This document shows, one piece after another, positions 25,454 to 33,822 of a stretch of DNA of 64,000 bases. Under the pieces are notes generated by a model, which saw nothing but the letters and a program-made list of their open reading frames with translations, did not search any database and had not been told where the DNA came from. The DNA comes from Aestuariibacter sp. GS-14 (lineage in GTDB: Bacteria > Pseudomonadota > Gammaproteobacteria > Enterobacterales > Alteromonadaceae), in NCBI RefSeq assembly GCF_006494365.1, contig NZ_VHIP01000001.1, forward strand, positions 310,001 to 374,000, in the 5' to 3' direction. The translations under genes were made by a program, and so were the position numbers. Every line of letters starts with the position of its first letter. Position 1 is the stretch's first letter.

Positions 25454-26443
25454 CTATTCTTTGTGTTCGTAGGAGAGCGGCTGATGCTTTAATACGTCAA
25501 AGTAAGTGTTTACCCAATTCAACGTTTGCTCAATACCACTCTCTAAACTAATTTGGTCACGCCAGCCCAATTGCGACCTCAATTTGGTCGCGTCTAATAA
25601 ATAAGCTGAATCTTTGCCCGGACGGTCTTCTGTGATTTGGCATACGTTGTGTATATCAACGTGCATCAGGTCACATATCATTTCAACCAGAGCCCGGATA
25701 GTGACTGTGCGTTCCGTAGAGATATGATAGCTCTCACCCAGCGTACCCTGCTCGCAAATGCGTTGTGTGGCAGACGATACGTCGTCGATATGAATAAATG
25801 ATCGCTCTGAATGACCACCGCCGTGCAACGGCAGTGTTTGCCCCAATAAAATACTCATGATGGTTTTGGGAATGATTCGATAGAGCTGCTGGCCCGGCCC
25901 GTACACATTGGCCGCACGTGTCGATACCACCGGAAACTTGTGGACGTCAAAGAAAGTTTGCAAACTCAAATCAGCTGCAGCGCGGGATACCGCGTAAGGG
26001 GTACTGGGACGATAATGATCGTGCTCGGCAACAAACCCCGACATAGAACCATAGACTTCCGGCGTGGAAATATGCACGTAACGGTTCAGGTAATCTTTGT
26101 GACGCAAGCGATTGTGAAACTTGATGGTTGAGACCGCGTTGGTCATAAACCAGTGTTCAGGCCAGTCCCAGGATTGACCAACCATACTCTGCGCAGCAAA
26201 ATTCACTACCGTAGGCACTTTGTATTTATCGAGTAGCGCGTCGATAGCATCGAGATCTTTATTTAAATCCAGTTGGTGGAATGCCAGATTACTGTGCTCA
26301 ACCCACTTATAAGGCAGAAGCGCATCAACCGGTTCTGCTGAACGACTGATTGCTATCACCCGTTTTCCCTGCGCTAACAGATATTTGGCATAACTTGCAC
26401 CTGAAAAAGAATTACTGCCTAAAACGGCAATGGTGTCAGTCAT
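25454..26443 (-). CDS. NAD-dependent sugar-nucleotide dehydratase/epimerase, variant active site
   Basis: 329 residues of the extended SDR family, closest in look to RmlB/GDP-mannose 4,6-dehydratase. The cofactor loop is LGSNSFSGASYAKYL, and the late region LHGGGHSERSFIHIDDV is the substrate-binding signature. Two key positions differ from the norm: the catalytic triad segment reads STPEVYG, with Pro where RmlB has Asp, and the YxxxK motif is YAVSR, with Arg for Lys. It overlaps the SIS-isomerase gene by four bases. It may be a dehydratase with altered chemistry, an epimerase or a reductase. Confidence 0.78.
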   Translation of the reverse strand: MTDTIAVLGSNSFSGASYAKYLLAQGKRVIAISRSAEPVDALLPYKWVEHSNLAFHQLDLNKDLDAIDALLDKYKVPTVVNFAAQSMVGQSWDWPEHWFMTNAVSTIKFHNRLRHKDYLNRYVHISTPEVYGSMSGFVAEHDHYRPSTPYAVSRAAADLSLQTFFDVHKFPVVSTRAANVYGPGQQLYRIIPKTIMSILLGQTLPLHGGGHSERSFIHIDDVSSATQRICEQGTLGESYHISTERTVTIRALVEMICDLMHVDIHNVCQITEDRPGKDSAYLLDATKLRSQLGWRDQISLESGIEQTLNWVNTYFDVLKHQPLSYEHKE

Positions 26444-27003
26444 TTCGCCAGCTCCTCATGCAAATATTGCATTAGCATATGCCCGACAATCAGTTGCAGG
26501 TCTTCGGCCACCTGCATATCGTCCACCGCATTGTGAATAGCACAATCGGCCAGTGTTAACGCCTTGCCGCCACTGTAGCCAAGTAAGGCAAATGACGTCA
26601 TACCAATCTCTTTGGCCACTTCGAGTGCTTTTACAATGTTTGGTGAATTGCCGCTGCCGGACAGCACCATTAGCACATCACCCACCGAGGCTTTAACCAC
26701 CAGCTGATGAGAAAAAATCTTGTCGTAACCTAAATCATTACCCAGACAAGTAAGCACCGACGTGTTGGCGGATAAGGCCTCCACTTTTAGTGCACGCTCA
26801 CCACTTGGGCAAATTCCGTATAGAAAATCATTAGCAAGATGCACGGCATTACCGGCACTACCACCGTTACCACAAATAAAAACCTGCTTGTTATTCGCAA
26901 TACAATCTAAAAGCGCGTCGCCAAGTTGGCTGATGGCATCTATATTCAGTGCGGCCACCTGTTCAGAAAGGCGCGACTGATACCGTTCAATGAGTGCTTT
27001 CAT
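26440..27003 (-). CDS. SIS-domain sugar-phosphate isomerase (GmhA-like)
   Basis: 187 residues. The SIS fold shows FICGNGGSAGNAVHLANDF near residue 45, GNDLGYDKIFSHQL, and VLSGSGNSPNIVKAL. These resemble GmhA, sedoheptulose-7-phosphate isomerase, the first step of heptose-nucleotide synthesis. The ATG at 27003 overlaps the upstream stop by one base and has AGGAAG ahead; an earlier in-frame ATG at 27027 is less likely. With the HldE-like and HddC-like genes on the plus strand it would supply a heptose phosphate. Confidence 0.83.
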   Translation of the reverse strand: MKALIERYQSRLSEQVAALNIDAISQLGDALLDCIANNKQVFICGNGGSAGNAVHLANDFLYGICPSGERALKVEALSANTSVLTCLGNDLGYDKIFSHQLVVKASVGDVLMVLSGSGNSPNIVKALEVAKEIGMTSFALLGYSGGKALTLADCAIHNAVDDMQVAEDLQLIVGHMLMQYLHEELAK

Positions 27004-27938
27004 CAGAGCACTTCCTGCTGCATCCACTTCAGATTATACCAACGGTCTTCGTTGGTTAATGCACCTGAATGGTATGCCGCGGTGATTTCGTCAATGGCAT
27101 CCTGCACTGTCTTCTTGGGAGCAAAACCGGTTGCCAGTAGTTTGTCTGAATTCACACGATAAGAGCGCGGATCATTAGAGGGTGTTACGGTAATCTGAGT
27201 ATCGATACTCTTGCCGATACGATCAGCGATATCCATTATGGTGATATTTTCAAAACCGGCGTTGTAGACACCCGTGACTTCCGGATGCTCAAGCAGGAAA
27301 ATATAAAGGTCGGTAATATCATCAATGTGAATATTGGGCCTGGCCTGGTCACCACCAAATACGGTGATCTCGCCATTCATCAGAGCCTGCATGGTAAGCA
27401 TGTTCACCGCTACATCTAATCGCATGCGCGGAGACAACCCACACACCGTTGCTGGGCGCACAATTTGTACGGTCATGGCGTCAGCATAGCTAAGCAACAC
27501 GCGCTCCGACACCATCTTAGTTTTGTTGTATTCCGAAATAGGCTCCAGCGTTAAATCTTCGGTAACCTGATCTTCGTCTTTTACGCCATACACACTGCCC
27601 GATGACGCATAGATAAAGTGTTTGATACCTTCCCGGGCTGCTCTGTCAGCCAGTTGCATGGTGGCCAGGGCACTGACTTCCCAGGTTAATTTGGGGTCTA
27701 AGTCACCACAGGGGTCATTGGCTACAGAGGCCAGGTGTATAATGGCATCGATGCCAGACAAATTGATATTGGCCGTGTCGCGAACGTCGTGTTTAATAAC
27801 GTTGAGCTTTTCATGTTCAGGCAGAAAGTTACCAAACCACTGAATATCAAGGGCATCGACCGAATAGCCTTTCGCAAGCAGTTTCGGAATTAACACCGAA
27901 CCTTTATATCCACAAGCGCCGGTTACTAATATTTTCAT
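27003..27938 (-). CDS. NAD-dependent sugar-nucleotide epimerase/dehydratase
   Basis: 311 residues, extended SDR fold. The cofactor loop is TGACGYKGSVLIP, followed by DVRD, IIHLASVAND and the catalytic pair Ser in YASSGSVYG and YNKTK. The late RPNIHIDDITDLYIFLLEHP is the usual nucleotide-sugar signature. Here the catalytic motif is normal, unlike the next gene. It overlaps both neighbours. It is probably a 4-epimerase or reductase acting on the second sugar. Confidence 0.83.
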   Translation of the reverse strand: MKILVTGACGYKGSVLIPKLLAKGYSVDALDIQWFGNFLPEHEKLNVIKHDVRDTANINLSGIDAIIHLASVANDPCGDLDPKLTWEVSALATMQLADRAAREGIKHFIYASSGSVYGVKDEDQVTEDLTLEPISEYNKTKMVSERVLLSYADAMTVQIVRPATVCGLSPRMRLDVAVNMLTMQALMNGEITVFGGDQARPNIHIDDITDLYIFLLEHPEVTGVYNAGFENITIMDIADRIGKSIDTQITVTPSNDPRSYRVNSDKLLATGFAPKKTVQDAIDEITAAYHSGALTNEDRWYNLKWMQQEVL

Positions 27939-29203
27939 TGGATAGTTACTCCAAATTTTTGTGTTATCTCAGACAGTACATTTTCTGCGGTCACGTCGTT
28001 CCAACAGATAAATTGCCCATCCCCGCCACCTTTGATTTGATCGCAGTCTTTAGCAAATCCAATACGTTCGAGATGTTCATAAGTATTTGATGTGCAACTA
28101 GCATTATACATGCCAAACAAAATATATCGACATTGCTTCATAAGCAGACAGAGCGCCAAAGGCCCACTGCTGATGGCCAGATTCAACCAGGAAAGATCAT
28201 AAAGCGCAGCTCTCATTTCAACATCGACAGCAGCCAAAGGGCATTCAACAACCCCGTCCCAGTCAAGCGGAATCAATGCTTTAGCAGTATCACGGACCAC
28301 TACAACATCGTATCCTGAATTAACTAACCTGCTGGCAACTTCCCGCCAGATTTCAACCTGACTGTTTCGGCCTGTGTGCGCGTCAGACTCCCGTAATGTG
28401 ATCGTTACAAGCTTATCCCGAACAACATCGCGCGTAGAAAGCCATTCTATCAACTGACGTCGACAAATTTCTGACGGTTCGACAATACGATGTTCAATAT
28501 CAGCATCCATGAACCGAAATAATTCGAAGTAGTGATGTTTTGCAACCGGATTGACGAAGTTGTGATTTTCGGGATAGCAAAATTCTGCGGATTGAAATAA
28601 TTTTCTTGCCTCAGCCCGATTGCCTACAAGGTGTAAATCCGCAGTCGGGTCGACCAGTTTAACCAGAGGTAACAGTAAGTGAGTAACACGGAAGTTCATC
28701 TCACTAACCGAGAAGAAATCAATATTGGCTCTGAAGCCATTATTGTCGCCTGGTGCAATAATTACTTTAAGTCGCGCTAGTTTTCGCTCATTGGCAACCA
28801 ATCTGCATTTCACCAGAAATACCAGGAAATCAAACGTCGGTGGCGCGACCCGCATATCGTATATCACCGTTAGCACGCTTCTGTTATCCAGACAGGCCTG
28901 AGGGTTGTCAAAATACGGATCTGTCAAATACATTAATTCGCTTTTTTTGGCGTCAAACCAATGTAATCTGGCATCTTCCACGCCATTAATGAGTGGCAAC
29001 AGTTCGCCATAATCATAGACAGCGATGACAATGCTATCGAAAGCATCGCACCTGAGCGAAGATAGTGCCTGTACCGACTGACCACGAAACTCACCTTGCC
29101 CGGATGAATTGAAAAAAGTGAAATCGCAAGATACATCGACCGTACTCAGGTATTGCTCTGCGCTGCTACCTGTACCGATAACGGCAACCTGTTGTTTTTT
29201 CAT
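27935..29203 (-). CDS. Unrecognised protein, possible GT-B-type glycosyltransferase
   Basis: 422 residues that I do not firmly recognise. The N-terminus, QQVAVIGTGSSAEQYL, looks like the Rossmann-like sugar-nucleotide-sensing segment also found at the C-termini of the next two upstream genes. The rest has alternating alpha/beta character with VTITLRESDAHTGRNSQ near residue 265 and AISSGPLALCLL near 365, which recall the C-terminal half of GT-B or GT9-like transferases. There is no signal peptide or clear membrane helix. Its place among glycan genes suggests sugar transfer, but no function is proven. Confidence 0.55.
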   Translation of the reverse strand: MKKQQVAVIGTGSSAEQYLSTVDVSCDFTFFNSSGQGEFRGQSVQALSSLRCDAFDSIVIAVYDYGELLPLINGVEDARLHWFDAKKSELMYLTDPYFDNPQACLDNRSVLTVIYDMRVAPPTFDFLVFLVKCRLVANERKLARLKVIIAPGDNNGFRANIDFFSVSEMNFRVTHLLLPLVKLVDPTADLHLVGNRAEARKLFQSAEFCYPENHNFVNPVAKHHYFELFRFMDADIEHRIVEPSEICRRQLIEWLSTRDVVRDKLVTITLRESDAHTGRNSQVEIWREVASRLVNSGYDVVVVRDTAKALIPLDWDGVVECPLAAVDVEMRAALYDLSWLNLAISSGPLALCLLMKQCRYILFGMYNASCTSNTYEHLERIGFAKDCDQIKGGGDGQFICWNDVTAENVLSEITQKFGVTIQ

Positions 29204-29223
29204 TTACTCACCGTCATAAATGT

Positions 29224-31461
29224 TCAGGCAAGATACACGCAAGCGACACCCTGCTCTTCGAGCGGCTCGGCGAGTTGTGCAGACGATCCCACCGACGTCA
29301 GAATAACCTGGGCGGCGGAATCTGTGTCAAAGTCAGCCGGAGTAATAACGGGTAAACCTGCAAACTGCTGCCCGGCTCGTGCCTGTGAATCAATAAATCC
29401 ACTCACCTTCACCCCTTTTTTAGCCAGTGCCTCACCGACCTTCTGCGCAACCACTCCGGTACCCCAAATGTGGATGTTGTCACGGCGTGCTAAATTCATC
29501 GCCTTCGCCACCAGCTTATTGACAAAGGATTGCGCCACCAGTTGCATGTCAGCTTGCACCGTAAGATCGGATGACTTACGGTATTTTTCGACCAGGTTAA
29601 ACAAGCCAAACCGTTTGTTCTGCTCCCATTCAGCAGCCTGACGCAAAATGTGAGACGTACTTTGATTGTGAGACAAAGCTATCGCCATCTTATTGAGTAA
29701 TGCGCCAGCATCGAAAAGCTCGGCCATTTCCGACCAAAGGAATTCGCCAATCTGATCCTGCTGTTGTTCAACGGCCTGTTTAAATACCGCCGTTGCTTCA
29801 AATACCAGGTGTTTACCCGTATTCAGTATGGCTGCGGCTTGTTCACGCTGATCTTCGTAAAGGGCGATTTTTGCCAATGCAAAGCAGGCCTCTACCGCTT
29901 TGACATTGAGCACCGGGCAGAACGCGCTGCAATTTGCATCCAGAACGCGTTGAAATAATCCCTTTGCCCGTAAAAAATCGCCTTGCTCGTAACACTTGAT
30001 AGCGCTCAGATACGCCAGTGAGACTAACCAGCGTATTGCAAAAGGATGACGTTCTGTATCACTCTCGAACTGATCCAACGCCGTTTCAGCTGAATCCAGC
30101 CAGGCATTGATTTTGGTAGAGTTAGCATCCAGTGAATAACCCTGAATGGTTAACAACAGACAGTGATCTTTTGCCCCGCTGGCTAACAGCGACTCCACGT
30201 AGCGACGACGAATATCGGCATCTTCTATGCGTTGGCCAACCTGAACCAGCTGACGGTGTAACCAGGGATTGTGATAACCCGCGTCAAAGTCCACATAGGC
30301 AGGTAATGAAGCCTGTGGGTATTGTGGGTTGCTGTATGCTAACGACTGCTGAGACTGCCACAGCGGGTGAGTAAGATCCGGCGTCGCGACCACCACCAGC
30401 CACTCTGTTTCAATTTCCCCGGCGTCTACCGAGGATTTGTCGAACCGTCGCGGTGTTGAGGTTAATTTAAACCCACCCGGTGCAGTTTGATGATAGCGTG
30501 CTTCAATCACAAAACCGTATTCAGCAAATAAGGCAGCAAACTTTTTCCAGTCGAATTCGTGAAAGTGATAGGGATTGGGATCTTTGCCGGTCTCATCCAC
30601 CCACATATACGGCACGCTGGCAATTACCCTGCCATCCGGCTTCAAGCTACGCAAACACAGTTTGAAGAATGAGTGATAGTCTTTTACGTGTTCAATGGTT
30701 TCAAACGACGTGATCAGATCGAAGGGTTCAAACTGCGTATCCGCATAACAATCAATATCCAGCGTTTCATAATGCAGTTTGCCATGACCATAGACCTGAT
30801 TGGCGTAACTCACACTTTCACTACAAATATCAACCGCAGTAATGTTGTTCAGGCGGTCATTCAGTGACATCAGATAACTGCCGTACCCCAGGCCACAGGC
30901 ACAATCCAGTAACCTGTCTCCGGGGCGAATAAAATGCTGTGCAAAAGCATAACGGAATACATGTGCATCTGAACGACAGGAGAACTCCCTTAGCATGTCC
31001 ATGTGCAAATCGCGCTCTGCCAACAGGTTGTTCAGCGTGCATAACGGGTGACCTGTTTTCTTGATTCGACGAAAGGTTGTCGTGTCAAATGCCCGGTTGT
31101 CCTGTAACCCTGCATAGTCGCGTTGCAGCCACTCCCGGGCATCCAAATGAAACCCGGCCTGATAAAACAGGTTTTCCAACGCTTGTTGTCCCAGCTGATC
31201 GTTAGCGGATTTTGCTACGGTGACATACAGTTCATGTTGCGCCTGCCACTGCCCGGTTAACGTTTCCAGATAACCAAACAGATCAGCAACATGCTGCTGC
31301 TCGCACAAGAAATGTTGGTCGCCTTGCGCGTTGGGATTGGCCAGCATGACAGGGGAATAATGTTTCGCCATGCATGCCTTAACATGTTCGTTAAACACGC
31401 TGAACACGGGCGCATCTGTGTAAGGTGCCATTGGCAAACTATGATCAGCAGACAGTTTCAT
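29224..31461 (-). CDS. Large SAM-methyltransferase-containing glycan protein
   Basis: 745 residues. A class I methyltransferase domain lies near residues 165-330, with LLDCACGLGYGSYLM for SAM binding, ITAVDICSES and FETIEHVKDYHSFF. The middle part is helical and could be a TPR-like scaffold (about 400-610). The C-terminus carries IHIWGTGVVAQKVGEAL and SGFIDSQ, a Rossmann-like segment shared with its neighbours. It could methylate a glycan on a carrier or coordinate partner enzymes. It is separated from the next upstream gene by 39 bases. Confidence 0.7.
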   Translation of the reverse strand: MKLSADHSLPMAPYTDAPVFSVFNEHVKACMAKHYSPVMLANPNAQGDQHFLCEQQHVADLFGYLETLTGQWQAQHELYVTVAKSANDQLGQQALENLFYQAGFHLDAREWLQRDYAGLQDNRAFDTTTFRRIKKTGHPLCTLNNLLAERDLHMDMLREFSCRSDAHVFRYAFAQHFIRPGDRLLDCACGLGYGSYLMSLNDRLNNITAVDICSESVSYANQVYGHGKLHYETLDIDCYADTQFEPFDLITSFETIEHVKDYHSFFKLCLRSLKPDGRVIASVPYMWVDETGKDPNPYHFHEFDWKKFAALFAEYGFVIEARYHQTAPGGFKLTSTPRRFDKSSVDAGEIETEWLVVVATPDLTHPLWQSQQSLAYSNPQYPQASLPAYVDFDAGYHNPWLHRQLVQVGQRIEDADIRRRYVESLLASGAKDHCLLLTIQGYSLDANSTKINAWLDSAETALDQFESDTERHPFAIRWLVSLAYLSAIKCYEQGDFLRAKGLFQRVLDANCSAFCPVLNVKAVEACFALAKIALYEDQREQAAAILNTGKHLVFEATAVFKQAVEQQQDQIGEFLWSEMAELFDAGALLNKMAIALSHNQSTSHILRQAAEWEQNKRFGLFNLVEKYRKSSDLTVQADMQLVAQSFVNKLVAKAMNLARRDNIHIWGTGVVAQKVGEALAKKGVKVSGFIDSQARAGQQFAGLPVITPADFDTDSAAQVILTSVGSSAQLAEPLEEQGVACVYLA

Positions 31462-31500
31462 GGGTATCTCACGCTCCGGCGTAGGTCGGTTAATTATGTT

Positions 31501-33822
31501 CTACAAACTCAAAATATTGAGGTTGCCCAGGCCACGTTCTACAGATTGCTCGTGAATATTACGGGCGATCTCTTCCTTAAACGCGAAAGACGAAATAAGA
31601 ATGTTCCCGCACCCTTCATCCAGTGCCTGTTTTAACGGTTTAACAGTAAAGCCGGCAACTTCATAGGGCCCTGAGATATCCGCTTTTCGATCAATCAGAT
31701 GTTCAATATTCAGGTTATATCTGTTCAGATAAGGCAGCAGTTTTTCGAAAAACAATCCGGCGCCATACACCGAAAAGGATTGCCACTGTTGATCCAGTAT
31801 GCGCTCTACCAGGTTTAACACATCCGTATCGGTGTCCATCGACATCAATCCATACTGGCGGGCCAAAAACTTGTCATCACACAGGGTTATCACCGCCTGT
31901 GGCCAGTGGATTTTACCTACTTTAATTTTGGGGTACTGGCTGAACGTCAGGTAAAAATCAGCGATTGGCCACTCAGCCACTTCTTTACACTGGGCATCAG
32001 TAATAATCGGATATGCCAGATTAGAACCGAAGTTATCCTGATGAAGCAGTTCGGTAAACAACTGTGCTTCGGGTTTACACGGCAGTTGTAAATAGCGAAA
32101 CAAGATAGGCAACACCTGATCTGCCGTGGCAGTTGGCAAATCATAACGATGATGCACCGAAAAATAGGCATGTAATCCGGCCAGGAACGCCTTCACATTT
32201 GCACTGTTCTCTTCAATCCTGTCAGCCTGAACCGGTGTGGCATGGGCATCGTCGCTATAGCCGGTCACCGTACCACAATCGCCTACCAGGAACGGCTCGA
32301 TACACTCGGGTGAACGCGACAACAACTGACGAACGTTGCGGCTATCAGATTGCGCACCAATGAAGGTGCTGAAATGGGTTTTCTGTGCGTAGCGGTAAAT
32401 GCGCTCAGAACTGTAAAACAACAGGTTAGCCGCGCTCTGACAGCAGAGAATACATTCAATGTGATGAGGAATGGTGCCGCCGTTCCCCAGATCCACCACA
32501 CAACTTTCAGACAATGGTGTGCCAATGTGGTGTTCGTAATAACGCACAAATCGCGCACGCTGCTCATTAATATACGCTTCAACTGCAGCTTTGTTATCTC
32601 TGGCTTTGTCAGTAAGCAGTTTCAGTAAATTCATGCCCTGATGAAACACGCCGTCAGTATCGCGAATGGCGACGGCTTCATACTGATGATAAATGTCATC
32701 CTGTGGCAGTCGAAAATCGCGATAGAAATCACTTACTGAGTATCCCCGGCGCTGGACAAGCACATACACTAAATCTTCAAACCACTGCTCAGCCGTCACG
32801 TCGATTGCAGGCCAAAAGGTAGATTTACGCGACGCATAGAGTTTGTGGACCGCGATGCCTTGAACCTGTCGATGTGCCAGTCGCCATTCAACTATTGGGG
32901 CGAATACTTCCGCTTCGCGCATCAGACACAGAATACTGCGACTGTTTGACGATCTGGCCTGGTCGATGATCCAGTCAGCAAAGGCCAGTAATATCGGCCC
33001 CCACACAAATGTTGCGAGGGAGAACGCCGTTCCCGCACCGGTTGGCACATACAAGGTGCCGGCAATTAGCCGGGCAGCATTAAAAGGCTGCGGCGTGCTG
33101 AATAGCCCCGCTTCCTGACGAAGGATCGCGATCTGCTCCAACGCACTACCCAGTAACTCTGCATGCATACCTAACTTTACGGGCATGTCCCGATCAGCAA
33201 CCCGGTTATCACCCACATGCAACCAATTAGCATAATCAATCTGGTATTGCGTCTGAACAAATTGGAACAAGGTGCCCGAAGCTTTATTCTTCTGATATTC
33301 GCTGGAAACAAATAATGGCAATGCCAACAACTGCGGATAGTGCGTAAAAAAGGTTTGTTGAATTTGTGTTTTGCTCAGATACATATCTGAAATAAGCACT
33401 ACAGGCACATTCATGTCACAGAGTGCTTCAACCAATTGCACCATTTCTTCGCTAACAAAACCGAATTCGGCTTCGGTAGCGAGTTCTGCCACAAGTAATT
33501 CAGCACGCACCTCTGGCTGGAAAGGTAACCCGTCAATAATGGTTTCTAAACTCACTTCACCGTGAGTGCTTTCACGTTTGACCCGCACTTCAGTACTGAC
33601 GCGCAGTTCACAATATTCGGCTGCCGTCATGGGTAACGATAGCGCAGATTGCACACGCTCAAAGGCGTATTTGAATATTTCCGCAGGCCTTGTCACCCGT
33701 CGGTATACCAGGGTATCAAAAATATCCAGAGAAACCAGTTGTATACCTTGCTCATGAACGGTCGCAAGTGCACGCTCAACAAAAGGAGCATAACCGGATA
33801 CGGTTGTAGTAATGCCATTCAT
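31501..33822 (-). CDS. HAD-domain protein with C-terminal Rossmann segment
   Basis: 773 residues. The N-terminal HAD phosphatase-like domain (about 28-230) has motif I LDIFDTLVYRR with both aspartates, motif II VLISDMYLS and motif IV HVGDNRVADRDMP. The middle (about 260-680) is of no family I know. The C-terminus has VYGAGLFFEKLLPYL and LIDRKADI, resembling the sensing segment of the two neighbouring proteins. Proteins starting with a D-x-F-D-T HAD domain are common in polysaccharide clusters. It may remove or transfer a phosphate on a glycan intermediate. Confidence 0.68.
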   Translation of the reverse strand: MNGITTTVSGYAPFVERALATVHEQGIQLVSLDIFDTLVYRRVTRPAEIFKYAFERVQSALSLPMTAAEYCELRVSTEVRVKRESTHGEVSLETIIDGLPFQPEVRAELLVAELATEAEFGFVSEEMVQLVEALCDMNVPVVLISDMYLSKTQIQQTFFTHYPQLLALPLFVSSEYQKNKASGTLFQFVQTQYQIDYANWLHVGDNRVADRDMPVKLGMHAELLGSALEQIAILRQEAGLFSTPQPFNAARLIAGTLYVPTGAGTAFSLATFVWGPILLAFADWIIDQARSSNSRSILCLMREAEVFAPIVEWRLAHRQVQGIAVHKLYASRKSTFWPAIDVTAEQWFEDLVYVLVQRRGYSVSDFYRDFRLPQDDIYHQYEAVAIRDTDGVFHQGMNLLKLLTDKARDNKAAVEAYINEQRARFVRYYEHHIGTPLSESCVVDLGNGGTIPHHIECILCCQSAANLLFYSSERIYRYAQKTHFSTFIGAQSDSRNVRQLLSRSPECIEPFLVGDCGTVTGYSDDAHATPVQADRIEENSANVKAFLAGLHAYFSVHHRYDLPTATADQVLPILFRYLQLPCKPEAQLFTELLHQDNFGSNLAYPIITDAQCKEVAEWPIADFYLTFSQYPKIKVGKIHWPQAVITLCDDKFLARQYGLMSMDTDTDVLNLVERILDQQWQSFSVYGAGLFFEKLLPYLNRYNLNIEHLIDRKADISGPYEVAGFTVKPLKQALDEGCGNILISSFAFKEEIARNIHEQSVERGLGNLNILSL

